Positions 1 through 8,324 of a stretch of DNA of 64,000 bases are shown in pieces. Origin of the DNA: Piscinibacterium candidicorallinum (lineage in GTDB: Bacteria; Pseudomonadota; Gammaproteobacteria; Burkholderiales; Burkholderiaceae_C). A model generated the notes under the pieces. The model did no database searches, was not told the origin of the DNA, and saw only the letters and a list, made by a program, of their open reading frames with translations. Position 1 is the stretch's first letter, and each line of letters opens with the position of its first letter. The stretch spans positions 2,604,001 to 2,668,000 of the forward strand of contig NZ_CP180191.1 of NCBI RefSeq assembly GCF_047549485.1, in the 5' to 3' direction. Made by a program: the position numbers and the translations under genes.

Positions 1-331
1 AACGCCAAGAAAATCTTCACGGGGAGGTCAACACAGATACCAGCGAGGGGCCGGCAGGAGACTAGATACCAATGAGCGGACGGTCTTGAACAGATCAGCG
101 CTGCCAGAGTAGTCGATCCTCGGCACGCGCCGAACCTCAATATGCATCGATTCCGGTCAATCGATAGCGCCAGCCTCGCACCACGCACCCGCACCACCAC
201 ACCGCTGCTGCACCGCACAGCGATGCACTGCCACAGCTTGATCGCGTTTTGCGTTCGCACGCGATAGTCTGGCTGTCGCGCGCTCCAAGCGGAACACGCC
301 ACACACCACCATCTCCGAAGGGCGCGTTCAC
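1..331. other. gene-less left edge
   Basis: I see no convincing gene here. The stretch holds a perfect 7-bp inverted repeat (ATCGATT, 6-nt spacer, AATCGAT) at 146-165, which could be an operator for the gene that follows. Nothing else stands out. Confidence 0.5.
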
Positions 332-1303
332 TTGACCATCCAGCTCAACTTGTTGCGCGCTCCGTCCGCGTCCGGCTTGCCGGCACCGGCCAGGGCCTGG
401 CAGACATTGCCCACCAACCACAGCCGCAAACAATTCAGCCACGGCATCCACCTCTCCAGCAGCCCAGGCACACACCCAGACAACACCGCCACCGGCCTTG
501 CCCAGACAGGCAGCACCGAGCGCACCGCCGGCGAAGCCGAGTGCCGCCGCACCATGCGCGACGTGCTTGAGGCGCGCATCATCCCGCGCCTGCTCGCCGT
601 CAGCCGCGAAGGCGCCGACCCCGATCGTCTGGCCAATGCCGCCATCACCCGCGCCGCCGAGATCGAGGCCCTTGCACGAGCCTGCGCCCGTGGCGACCAC
701 ACCGGCGCACTCGCCGTCCTGGACGCACTGCAGAACGAAGGTCTGGCCACCGAGGATGCGCTGACTGAACTGATCGCCCCCGCCGCGCTCTGGCTCGGCC
801 AGGCCTGGGAAGACGACCGCATGGGCTTCGATGCAGTCACCGTCGGCCTCACGCTGCTGCACGAGCTCGTCCACACCCTCGGCTATGGCAACCACGGCGG
901 CCCGCAGGGCGCCGGTGCGGTGCGCCGCATCATGCTCGCCTCCGCCCCCGGCTCGCAGCATGTGCTCGGCCTGTCCATCGTGTCGGAGTTCTTCAGCAAC
1001 GCCGGCTGGGAAGTGGTGCTGGAGATCTCGGCCACGCCGCGCGAATTGCTGCAGGCCGTGCGCGACGAGTGGTTCGAAGTGATCGGCCTGTCGGTGGCGC
1101 TGGATGAACAGCTGCGTGCGCTGCCCCGCCTGGTGGCGGATTTGCGCGCCGCCTCCAGAAACCCCGGCTGCGCCGTGCTGCTGGGCGGCCCCGTCTTCGG
1201 CCTGCGCCCCATGGACGCAGCGCAGTTCGGCGCCCACGCCATCTGCCTGGATGCACGCGAGAGCGTGGGTCTGGCGCAGTCGCTGGCGGATCCGCGGCAC
1301 TGA
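332..1303 (+). CDS. cobalamin-binding domain protein, PpaA/AerR-like regulator
   Basis: 323 residues read from a TTG; ATG 554 is an alternative start (249 aa) that still keeps the conserved part. From about residue 75 the helical segment (EARIIPRLL, then LIAPAALWLGQAWEDDRM) resembles the four-helix cap of B12-binding proteins. It is followed by a Rossmann-type half with a GSQHVLGLSIVSEFF segment. Ordinary B12 domains carry DxHxxG; here the Asp is lost and the His kept, as in PpaA/AerR, which bind cobalamin and modulate PpsR/CrtJ-type repressors in purple bacteria. That family role is known; its role here is inferred. No photosynthesis gene is visible in the window. The first 70 residues are low-complexity and may not be translated. 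Confidence 0.62.
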   Translation: MTIQLNLLRAPSASGLPAPARAWQTLPTNHSRKQFSHGIHLSSSPGTHPDNTATGLAQTGSTERTAGEAECRRTMRDVLEARIIPRLLAVSREGADPDRLANAAITRAAEIEALARACARGDHTGALAVLDALQNEGLATEDALTELIAPAALWLGQAWEDDRMGFDAVTVGLTLLHELVHTLGYGNHGGPQGAGAVRRIMLASAPGSQHVLGLSIVSEFFSNAGWEVVLEISATPRELLQAVRDEWFEVIGLSVALDEQLRALPRLVADLRAASRNPGCAVLLGGPVFGLRPMDAAQFGAHAICLDARESVGLAQSLADPRH

Positions 1304-1384
1304 ACAACCGCCCCGGCGTCAGTTCCGCTACAACCTCGGACGTGGTGCGCTGGTGCACCACACCAACCCGCATCTCCCGAGGCC

Positions 1385-1870
1385 ATGCACAGCACATTCA
1401 CCCGCTCCTCGCCAGCGCGCCACCCGGCACCGCACCCCGGCCGGCGCTTCCAGCCCCCCATCGCCTGCGCGCAGATTGCAGTGGCCGCGGGCCTCGCGCT
1501 TTGCGGTGGTGCAGCCCTTGGTGCCCCCTCTTGCGGCATGCAGGCGACCCAGCTTCTGGCTGACGGCAAGATCACCGAGCTGGCCGAGCGTTTTGAAGGG
1601 CACGGGCCCGAGACGCGCAATCAGCTTGCCGATCTGGCGCGTGCCGCCGGCACCTTGAGCAGGTTGGCACCGTCTGCCAAACCGCTGCAGGGCAAGCATC
1701 AGCGCACCAGCGTGCTGGCGCCCGGCCTGCCCGCCAAATACACCTTCAATGGCGAATGGGTCAGCGCCCAGTCCGCGCGGCTGGGGCGGGTGCAAATTCA
1801 GGCCTCCATCAAGCAGGGCAGCGCCTGCAGGCTGCTGGCGCTGCATCTGGACATTCCACAGCAGCCCTGA
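1385..1870 (+). CDS. exported protein of unknown function
   Basis: 161 residues. A long basic, Pro/Arg/His-rich start leads to a hydrophobic stretch (about residues 29-47) ending in an Ala-rich cleavage-like site (GGAALGAPS), so it looks like a secreted or periplasmic protein; the true start may be further in. Two cysteines (about 50 and 148 in the long form) could form a disulphide. No family recognised. It lies 22 nt upstream of the methyltransferase gene and may share its transcript. Confidence 0.5.
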   Translation: MHSTFTRSSPARHPAPHPGRRFQPPIACAQIAVAAGLALCGGAALGAPSCGMQATQLLADGKITELAERFEGHGPETRNQLADLARAAGTLSRLAPSAKPLQGKHQRTSVLAPGLPAKYTFNGEWVSAQSARLGRVQIQASIKQGSACRLLALHLDIPQQP

Positions 1871-1892
1871 GCGGTTGCACGGCGCGGCCCGC

Positions 1893-2609
1893 GTGAACTT
1901 CGAGCACCTCGACACCGCGGCCCTCGCCGCGCTAGACGCCCAGCTCACGCGTGAAACCAGCCCGCGCTGGGACGGCTTCTACGCCGACCGGGCGCGGCCT
2001 TGCGGTTTCTTTGGCACGGCGCCCGATGAAAGCCTGCACGGCTGGCTGGAGGACGGCCGCATTCCGCGCCCCGGTGCCACCGCAACCCCTGCCGCGCTGG
2101 ACCTGGGCTGCGGCAACGGCCGCAATGCCGTGTTTCTCGCACAGCAGGGCTTTGCCGTCACGGGGGTGGATTTCTCTGCGCAGGCCGTGGCCTGGGCGCA
2201 GGAGCGCGCCGCCGCAGCGGACGTGCCGCTCACGCTGCATCAGATCAGCGTGTTTGACGCCCCGGTGGCCACCGGTCGATTTGCACTGGTGGTGGACTCC
2301 GGCTGCTTCCATCACATCGCGCCCCACCGCCGCGCGGGCTATGTGCAGCTGGTGGACCACGCGCTCGCGCCCGGCGGGCTGTTTGCGCTCACCTGCTTCC
2401 GGCCCGAAGGCGGCAGCGGCCTGAGCGATGAACAGGTCTATGAACGTGGCAGCCTGGGCGGCGGCCTGGGCTACACCGAGGCCGAACTGCGCCAGCACTG
2501 GGGCCATGCGCTGAACATTCTTGAGCTGCGCCAGATGCAGACCCCCGCCGCGGGCAGCGGCCTGTTTGGCGAGCCCTTCCTCTGGGTGATGCTCGCGCGC
2601 AAGCGCTGA
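1893..2609 (+). CDS. class I SAM-dependent methyltransferase
   Basis: 238 residues from GTG 1893, chosen because it lies just after the upstream stop and gives a normal-length protein; the frame is open further up, but that part would overlap the previous gene. The SAM-binding motif I is clear (LDLGCGNGRNAVFLAQQGF, about residues 69-87), followed by the acidic motif II GVDFS. The overall layout resembles TehB/thiopurine methyltransferase-like enzymes that methylate small molecules. Substrate unknown. It ends before a REP-like repeat. Confidence 0.8.
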   Translation: MNFEHLDTAALAALDAQLTRETSPRWDGFYADRARPCGFFGTAPDESLHGWLEDGRIPRPGATATPAALDLGCGNGRNAVFLAQQGFAVTGVDFSAQAVAWAQERAAAADVPLTLHQISVFDAPVATGRFALVVDSGCFHHIAPHRRAGYVQLVDHALAPGGLFALTCFRPEGGSGLSDEQVYERGSLGGGLGYTEAELRQHWGHALNILELRQMQTPAAGSGLFGEPFLWVMLARKR

Positions 2610-2649
2610 ATGCCGCGCAAGCCCGCACACGGGCAGCCAGACCCAGCAT

Positions 2650-2702
2650 TCATGCGCTTCTTGGGGCCAAAGTGGCTGAAGAGGCGCGCCAATCAAGCGA
2701 AA
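2650..2702. repeat. REP-like two-hairpin repeat (copy 1)
   Basis: Matches the window-wide intergenic family whose first hairpin is built on GGCCAAAGTGGCTGAAG and whose second has CCGC...AAGCGG arms; here the second arm is diverged (GGCGCGCCAATCAAGCG). Lies between the methyltransferase and kinase-like genes. Confidence 0.6.
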
Positions 2703-2816
2703 CCGGGTGCTTGAGCCGCGCGCTCAATGGCGTCTGGCGGCGTGGCATGCAGTACGCCGCCCGGTTTGCGAGAAGATTGCGAGACGATCGCTTTGGAGAT
2801 CGCCGTGGAGCTTGCC

Positions 2817-3368
2817 GTGAAGATCGCAGTATTCGGCCCGCCGGGCGGCGGCAAGTCCACCCTGAGCGCCGCACTCGCGCAGGCCACGGGCGCGCCGCTC
2901 GTGGCGCTGGACCTCGTGCAGTACCTGCCCGGCGGCGGCCAGCTCAGCAATGAGGCCTTTCACGCCCGACATGCCGAGATCATCAGCCAGCCCGCCTGGG
3001 TGATTGACGGCGTCGGCACGGCGCAGACCTTTCCCGAGCTGCTGCGCGCGGCCGATGTGCTGGTCTATGTGCAACGGCCCATGCTGCTGCACTACTGGTG
3101 GGTGACCAAGCGCCTGATCAAGAGCCCGTTTGCCAAGCCGCTGGGCTGGCCCGAGCGCAGCCCCATCCTGCGCGGCACCCTCACCAGCTACCGCTACCTG
3201 CGCCTGAGCGAGCGCTTCTGGACCCCCGCGTTCAAGGGCAGGCTGCGCGCCTGGCAGGCCAGCGGTGAGAAGCGCGTGTTCTTCATCCGCAGCCAGCGCG
3301 ATGCCGAGGCCTTGCTCGCCGCCGTGTCACAAGGCGCCCTGTCTTCCCGCCCCGCATCTGCGCGTTGA
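2817..3368 (+). CDS. P-loop kinase-like NTPase (adenylate kinase/FlaR-like)
   Basis: 183 residues from GTG 2817, which puts the first beta strand at the start and the Walker A loop (FGPPGGGKST) at residues 6-15; GTG 2805 is an equally placed alternative, each with a GGAG 7 nt upstream. Later features (VIDGVG, the DVLVYVQRP strand, an Arg-rich lid and FFIRSQRDAEALL at the C-terminus) match the small P-loop proteins annotated as topology modulation protein or adenylate kinase. Such proteins phosphorylate a small substrate, not identified here. Confidence 0.72.
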   Translation: MKIAVFGPPGGGKSTLSAALAQATGAPLVALDLVQYLPGGGQLSNEAFHARHAEIISQPAWVIDGVGTAQTFPELLRAADVLVYVQRPMLLHYWWVTKRLIKSPFAKPLGWPERSPILRGTLTSYRYLRLSERFWTPAFKGRLRAWQASGEKRVFFIRSQRDAEALLAAVSQGALSSRPASAR

Positions 3369-3379
3369 GCCGGCCTGCG

Positions 3380-3871
3380 CTACTCGCGTGGCTTGGGCGA
3401 GCACTGGCACTGCCCCAGGCCGGCGCTGTTCCAGCGGCCCACCTGGTTCACGTCGCACATCAGCCCCATTTCGCAGAACTGCTTCTGACCGAATGCGTCA
3501 CTGGTTTCGATGCGGTCTGGCTCGCGCGGTGGTGGCGATTGCGTAGCGATCTTCAGGCCCGACAGCGCATTCACATTGGCCACCGGCTTGGTGCCGGCGT
3601 CCTTGAGATAGCACTTGGCCTGGCGCGCCTGGTAGCCCGGCCGCACATAGGTGAATGCGCGGCAGCGGCTGTTGCCCATGCAGGCCGCCACGCAGATTTC
3701 CGGGTCAGGCTTGGTCATGACAAATTGGTAGAAGTCCCGCCCTGGCCGATCCACTTGCGGCTCGCGCACCACGCGGCTGCCCGCCCAGGCAGCGGGCCAG
3801 GCCACCGCGAACATGGCAAGCACACAGACAGCCAGCCGCAGCACACGGCTGCACGCATTGATTGCATCCAT
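3380..3871 (-). CDS. exported PAN/Apple-domain protein
   Basis: 163 residues from ATG 3871, chosen because it starts a good signal peptide (Arg-containing n-region, LAVCVLAMFAVAWPAAWAG). The mature part has the Cys pattern of PAN domains (ICVAACMGNSRCRAFTYV ... KCYLKD), a disulphide-held module that binds protein or carbohydrate outside the cytoplasm. A second cysteine cluster follows (QKQFCEMGLMCDV ... GQCQC). Probably periplasmic or surface-attached; ligand unknown. It converges with the P-loop gene. Confidence 0.72.
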   Translation of the reverse strand: MDAINACSRVLRLAVCVLAMFAVAWPAAWAGSRVVREPQVDRPGRDFYQFVMTKPDPEICVAACMGNSRCRAFTYVRPGYQARQAKCYLKDAGTKPVANVNALSGLKIATQSPPPREPDRIETSDAFGQKQFCEMGLMCDVNQVGRWNSAGLGQCQCSPKPRE

Positions 3872-4120
3872 CTTCAACCCTCCCTGCCCGCACAGCCCCA
3901 GCTGCCCGCCGGGCACACACGCTGCGTGAGCGCACACCTGTCCATGGCTTGATGCACTCTGGTCGGCCACGTCACGCGCATCAATACCAAGTTCGCGCCA
4001 GACCCAGCACCCACATCACGCGCAACCGACGAGCGGTACTTGATGCGCACGAGCCCTGGCACCTAGGTTGAATCGCAGCGTGCGCCCCGTCTGCGTGCAC
4101 GCGCTTGAGGAGCGTTGGCG

Positions 4121-4450
4121 ATGCGCAAATTGTCAGAAGGGCTGGACCCCGAGCAGGAGGCCGCATTCGAGGAGGCCGCCTATGTCGTGATCAAGGCCCG
4201 CCAGCAGGCCGCCGAGCGCCTGGAGCGCGCCGGCATACACATCGATCTGGATCCCTCACCGTTTGCCGCGCACTGCAGCGCCCGTCTGCCCGCACCGCCA
4301 CCCAACCGGTTCTGCGGCTGCCCCGCCTACCGCGGTGACGGCGGCCCGTGCATCAATCGCTTCACTGACTTTGATGCGCCCGACTTCGGCGAGGGGCCGT
4401 CGCAACGCCCCTGCCGCCACCCGCCATCGGCGCACATCATCGCGCCCTGA
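4121..4450 (+). CDS. small conserved-looking protein of unknown function
   Basis: 109 residues from ATG 4121 with a GAGGAG Shine-Dalgarno 9 nt upstream. The N-terminal half is helical and charged (LDPEQEAAFEEAAYVVIKARQ); the second half has Cys, Pro and Gly (CGCPAYRGDGGPC). No signal peptide. No family recognised; the good ribosome site is the main reason to call it. Confidence 0.5.
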   Translation: MRKLSEGLDPEQEAAFEEAAYVVIKARQQAAERLERAGIHIDLDPSPFAAHCSARLPAPPPNRFCGCPAYRGDGGPCINRFTDFDAPDFGEGPSQRPCRHPPSAHIIAP

Positions 4451-4647
4451 GTTCCGCGGGCCTGTCGTTCCGCGGCTCACAGGTTCAACGGCCGGGAGGT
4501 TCAGCGCTCCGGTGACTCGGCGTGAAGTCGCAGGTGCTCCATGGGTTGCGGCAGCCAGATCGCTCGGGGCCGCGTCGGCTGTCGGCCGGCATCGCATCAA
4601 TCCGTGCGCGCTGCAAGCCGCTTTCTGCCCAACAACCTCACTGCACC

Positions 4648-6111
4648 TCAGCGCACCGTCACCCGCCCCAGCACAGACCATCCGCCGTGCAGGGCGTTGT
4701 CGCTGCCCCAGGTGCCGGCCAGGGTGGGCAGGTCGTTGGCGAACAGGATGTAGGTGTTGCGGGCGTCCAGCTTCCAGGCGGTGGTCTTGCTGCGTTCGGC
4801 GCCGGGCTGGATGACGCGCAGGGCGAGCCGGTAGTCGCCGGCCGCCAGGCCGCTTGGGTCCAAATTGGCGTTGAGCGTGAAGGTGGCCTTGGGGCGCACG
4901 GCGCGGAAATCATGGGCCAGGGTCTCGGTGCGCACGGGCTGGTTGTTGGCGTCCAGCAGGGCGATCTGCGTGGTCCAGGCGTGGTAGGTGGGTGCAATGC
5001 CCACGTTGCTTCCGTTCACCTGCACGGTCAGCCGGTCGGTGCGGGCCAGGCTCTGGGCAAAGCGCGCGCTGTCGATCTGGAAGGTGTAGCCCATGAGCCG
5101 GTGCAGGCGCATGTAGCCGCCGTAGTAAACGTCCGTGGGGCCCTGCGCGTAGGCGCCGGGCGCCATGGTGGAGTAGCGCCCGGTGCGAATCATCGACTCG
5201 CCCTTGTCCGTTAGATACAGCGCATTGAGCTCGCGCGGCAGGTCTGCCGCCTCGCGCGGGGGCACCTCGCCGCCAATCGGGCCGTTGAGCCAGGCGCCCG
5301 AGGCCGCCAGCGCCGTGTCGAACTCGTCGCTGTGGCCGTTGTTGGGCACAAAGAAGTCGTTGTGAAAGCCCAGGCCGCCGGCCGATTTGAGCGGCTCGCG
5401 CCAGGGGTAACGCGCCTGCAGCGGCGTGTCAGTCAGCCGGGTCTTGTAGGCGTCCAGCACCGCGCGGGCCGTGGTGTCTGAAATGGTGTAGCCGCTGCCG
5501 TTGGCGTAGCTGAATCCGGCGTTGTGCCACTCACCCCAGTAGCCCAGCACGCCCACCTGCAGGGCGTGCATGCGCGGGTCGGCGTTGTAGCGGCTGGCCA
5601 GGGCCTGAATGGCCGCCGTCACCTCGGCCACGAAGCGGGCGTCGTTGTAGTCGGTGAGCCAGGCCTCGCCGGCCAGGGTGTCGGACTGCACGCCCTTGAT
5701 GCGCCGCACCCCCACCTGATCAAACAGCCAGGCGGGGCAGCTGGTGGTGGATTCTCTGAACCAGTCGCAATACAGGCGCAGCACCACATGCTTGCCGCGC
5801 GTGCCCGGCCGGTCCAGGATCTCCTCCACCTTGGCCCAGTCGTACACGCCGTTCTGCGGCTCCAGCACCGCCCACGGGATGTACTGGAAGCCCACGCTGG
5901 TGTTGGGCAGGTTGGTCCACCAGCCAGAATTCCAGCCCTTGCGCGGGTTGGTGTCCGGCCCCGGCGTCTTGGGGTAGGTCACCGTCACCGCCACCGGCGC
6001 CTGGGGCGCAGGCTGCGGGCTGGCGGGCGCACTGCCACCGCCACCACAGGCCGCCAGCGCGAGCCCCACCGCCAGCGCCACCACGGCCCCGCCCCAAGTG
6101 CGTGCGTTCAT
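4648..6111 (-). CDS. lipoprotein, DUF4832/DUF4874-type (glycosidase-like barrel)
   Basis: 487 residues from ATG 6111. The start is a lipoprotein signal peptide with lipobox LAAC at about residues 19-22, then a Gly/Ser/Pro/Ala linker. The body (NPRKGWNSGWW, then VGFQYIPWAVLEPQNGVYDW, then GVLGYWGEWHNAGF) looks like the TIM-barrel half of DUF4874 proteins, which resemble family-42-type glycosidases. The C-terminal beta-rich part (about 330-487) fits DUF4832. Anchored in a membrane facing the periplasm or outside; substrate unknown, probably a polysaccharide. Confidence 0.75.
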   Translation of the reverse strand: MNARTWGGAVVALAVGLALAACGGGGSAPASPQPAPQAPVAVTVTYPKTPGPDTNPRKGWNSGWWTNLPNTSVGFQYIPWAVLEPQNGVYDWAKVEEILDRPGTRGKHVVLRLYCDWFRESTTSCPAWLFDQVGVRRIKGVQSDTLAGEAWLTDYNDARFVAEVTAAIQALASRYNADPRMHALQVGVLGYWGEWHNAGFSYANGSGYTISDTTARAVLDAYKTRLTDTPLQARYPWREPLKSAGGLGFHNDFFVPNNGHSDEFDTALAASGAWLNGPIGGEVPPREAADLPRELNALYLTDKGESMIRTGRYSTMAPGAYAQGPTDVYYGGYMRLHRLMGYTFQIDSARFAQSLARTDRLTVQVNGSNVGIAPTYHAWTTQIALLDANNQPVRTETLAHDFRAVRPKATFTLNANLDPSGLAAGDYRLALRVIQPGAERSKTTAWKLDARNTYILFANDLPTLAGTWGSDNALHGGWSVLGRVTVR

Positions 6112-6518
6112 TGCCACTCCCCCCACTGTTGTTGTGTGCGCCGGCGCGGTCTTGCTCCCTGGGCAGCCCGCCGGGCTGCCGCACTGTAGCGCCGGGGCAG
6201 TGCGGCCAGGCAGGCGCGCGGACGCCGGGTGTGGACAGGTGTCTCGGGTACGTGGGCGGGGTGCAACATCGCGCGGGGCTGGGGCGGCGCTGATGCCGTC
6301 CTGCGGTCCGCAAGCCCGCATCCGCGAAGCCGGACCGAGCATTCATGCGGTTCTTCAGGCCAAAGTGGCTCAAGAGCCGCATGGATCAGGCGAGAACGCC
6401 TCCGCATTGCACCGCCCGGCACCTGGGCCGTTGCGGCAGCGTTGCAAGCCTGCCCGCCCCCACTGCACACGCCACGCCGGCTGCGGCATAGTCGGTGCAG
6501 CCTGCTTTGGAGCCCCCG
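6112..6518. other. divergent intergenic region, about 400 bp
   Basis: Lies between two divergent exported-protein genes, so it must hold both promoters, but I cannot point to convincing -35/-10 boxes. It holds one REP-like repeat (6343-6393). No gene seen. Confidence 0.5.
6343..6393. repeat. REP-like two-hairpin repeat (copy 2)
   Basis: Carries TTCTTCAGGCCAAAGTGGCT followed by CAAGAGCCGCATGGATCAGG, close to the family consensus. Both hairpins are recognisable. Confidence 0.7.
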
Positions 6519-7292
6519 ATGCGCCGCGCGCTTTCCGCCCTTGCCCTGTTTGCCCCTTTGCGTGTCCTTCTCGGTGCCCTTCTGCGTGCCCCGCTGCGGG
6601 CCACCCTGCTTGCGGCCTCTGTAATGACCGCCGCGCTCAGCCTGCCGGTGCCGGCCGCGGCGCAGACGCCGCCGGTGGAGATGAACACCGACCGTGCGAG
6701 CTTCATGGTGGTGCTGCGCGAAAGCCCCGGGCAGAACCGGCCGGACGACCGCTTCACCCCCACCGGGCCCACCAAGCTCAAGCTGCCCGACGGCAAGGAG
6801 ATCGAGCTCAACCACGCGTGGTGGGAGTACATCGGCGATCTGCATGTGCGCTTTGTGTTCGACAGCCCCGCCATCATGCGCAACGCCACGCCCGACGAGC
6901 TGGAAAAGATCGGCATCAAGACGGTGGACGACGCCCTGACCCTGGCTGTGGCCAACATCCGCCGCACCTACGGCGCTCCGCGCAGCCAGCCTCTGGCCGG
7001 CGGCGTGATGAGCGTGCTCGGCCGGTCTGAAGACCTCAACAGCAGCTACTTCCTGGACCGCCCCTTCTGGCAAGACCTGCTCAAGCAGCACCCCGAGGGC
7101 CTGGTAGCCGCCGTGCCCGCGCGCGGCATGCTGCTCTACGCCCCGCTCACCGACACCCGCGCCGTGGGCGCGCTGCGCAACGTGATTGGCGGCATCTACC
7201 AGGACGCCGCGCGCCTGCGCGTGTCGTCTGCGCTGTACCTGTTCAAGGACGGCCGCTGGACCGTGTTCCAGGCCCCAGCGGCGAAGAACTGA
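6519..7292 (+). CDS. exported protein of unknown function (DUF1444-like)
   Basis: 257 residues from ATG 6519, with GGAG 6 nt upstream. A long signal peptide (about 1-48) ends in LPVPAAAQT. The mature part reads like a soluble alpha/beta domain (SFMVVLRESPG, DRFTPTGPTKLKLPDGKEIELN, LYAPLTDTRAVGALR) and recalls DUF1444-type proteins; I am not certain of the family. Periplasmic location is inferred from the signal peptide. Confidence 0.65.
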   Translation: MRRALSALALFAPLRVLLGALLRAPLRATLLAASVMTAALSLPVPAAAQTPPVEMNTDRASFMVVLRESPGQNRPDDRFTPTGPTKLKLPDGKEIELNHAWWEYIGDLHVRFVFDSPAIMRNATPDELEKIGIKTVDDALTLAVANIRRTYGAPRSQPLAGGVMSVLGRSEDLNSSYFLDRPFWQDLLKQHPEGLVAAVPARGMLLYAPLTDTRAVGALRNVIGGIYQDAARLRVSSALYLFKDGRWTVFQAPAAKN

Positions 7293-7327
7293 GGCCCGGG
7301 AGGCGAAATGAAGAATGGCTTCTGTAG

Positions 7328-7375
7328 CGCGTCTTCAGGCCAAAGTGGCTGAAGAACCGCATGGGACAAGCGGAG
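7328..7375. repeat. REP-like two-hairpin repeat (copy 3, best match)
   Basis: The clearest copy: TTCAGGCCAAAGTGGCTGAA (bulged hairpin) then GAA and CCGCATGGGACAAGCGG (second hairpin CCGC/GCGG). Sits just before the DUF998 gene. Confidence 0.78.
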
Positions 7376-7400
7376 CCTGTTCACAAACACTCAGAACCTG

Positions 7401-8030
7401 ATGCACCCCACCCTGCTCCGCTTTTCCCTCGCCTGTGCCGTGGCCGTGCCGCTGGCTTACTTTGGCGCGCAGGTGCTGGGCGCGGCGTTCTACCCCGGCT
7501 TCAGCGTGCTGCGGGACGTCGCCTCCATGCTCGGTTCAGACCGCTCCACCGCGCCCGCTCTATTCAATACCGCCGTGTACGGGGTGGCGCTCATCAGCCT
7601 GCTGGCGGCGCCCGGGCTGGGCTGGGGCGTGGCTGGCGCCTTACGTGGGCAAGGCGCGCCCGCCTGGCGCGCCGTGGGCAGTGCGCTGCTGGCCGCCGCG
7701 TGTGTGGCCAGCTTCGGGCTGGCGTCCGCCTGGGCCGCCACCTACCCCCTGCCGGACCCGCGGCACAACCCCGGCGCCCTGGGCGCAGGCATGTTTGCCG
7801 CCCCCTTCGTGGCCCTGGCCATTGCCCTGCAGCTCAAAGACGCCCGCGCCCTGCGCTGGGTGTGCGCCGCCTGCGTGGTCGGCTTCTTTGCCGTGGCCGG
7901 CGTGTACAGCGACCTCATCCCCCTGGACCGCGCCGCCTACAACGGCCTGCTGCAGCGTGTGGGGGCGTTGGTGATGTTGGTGCCGTTGGCGGTGGTGGCA
8001 TTTGCTTTGTGGCGACGCTATCGGGACTAA
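7401..8030 (+). CDS. DUF998 family integral membrane protein
   Basis: 209 residues with about six hydrophobic helices. The loop SVLRDVASMLGSDRSTAPALFN after the first helix is the hallmark of DUF998 proteins (YxxLRDxxSxLG...FN pattern). Function unknown in the family. The end of the gene marks a sharp drop in GC on the right. Confidence 0.75.
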   Translation: MHPTLLRFSLACAVAVPLAYFGAQVLGAAFYPGFSVLRDVASMLGSDRSTAPALFNTAVYGVALISLLAAPGLGWGVAGALRGQGAPAWRAVGSALLAAACVASFGLASAWAATYPLPDPRHNPGALGAGMFAAPFVALAIALQLKDARALRWVCAACVVGFFAVAGVYSDLIPLDRAAYNGLLQRVGALVMLVPLAVVAFALWRRYRD

Positions 8031-8324
8031 CCCATTCAAGCGGCGACGGGCAGAATCCTCTAGGCGATTGACTGCTGCACTCAAGATTTTGGGCTATGCC
8101 AGCCAGTTGCGTAGTTGGTTCAATCGTGACGGACTTCCAAAACTCACTGTTTCATCATTTGCATGGGCACTAAGGCCTACACGATTCGCAGGTTCTATCG
8201 GTACAGACCAAAGTCAGCCCCCGCATATTGATTTGTTGCCATCGAACGGTTTACGCTTGGCTCAACGCCTTAGTCAACTATTTGAGGCGCCCTTACGCCT
8301 CATGTGAAGAGATTGCGAGAAGCT
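8031..8324. other. AT-richer entry to the methylase island
   Basis: About 290 bp with base composition unlike the DUF998 gene on its left. An open frame (8002-8307) crosses it but shows no ribosome site or recognisable domain. Probably non-coding leader or remnant of the island carrying the next two genes. Confidence 0.4.

Noticed and set aside
8002..8307. 101-residue plus-strand frame between DUF998 and the ParB-like gene
   Set aside because: It overlaps the end of the DUF998 gene, lacks a ribosome site and shows no domain.
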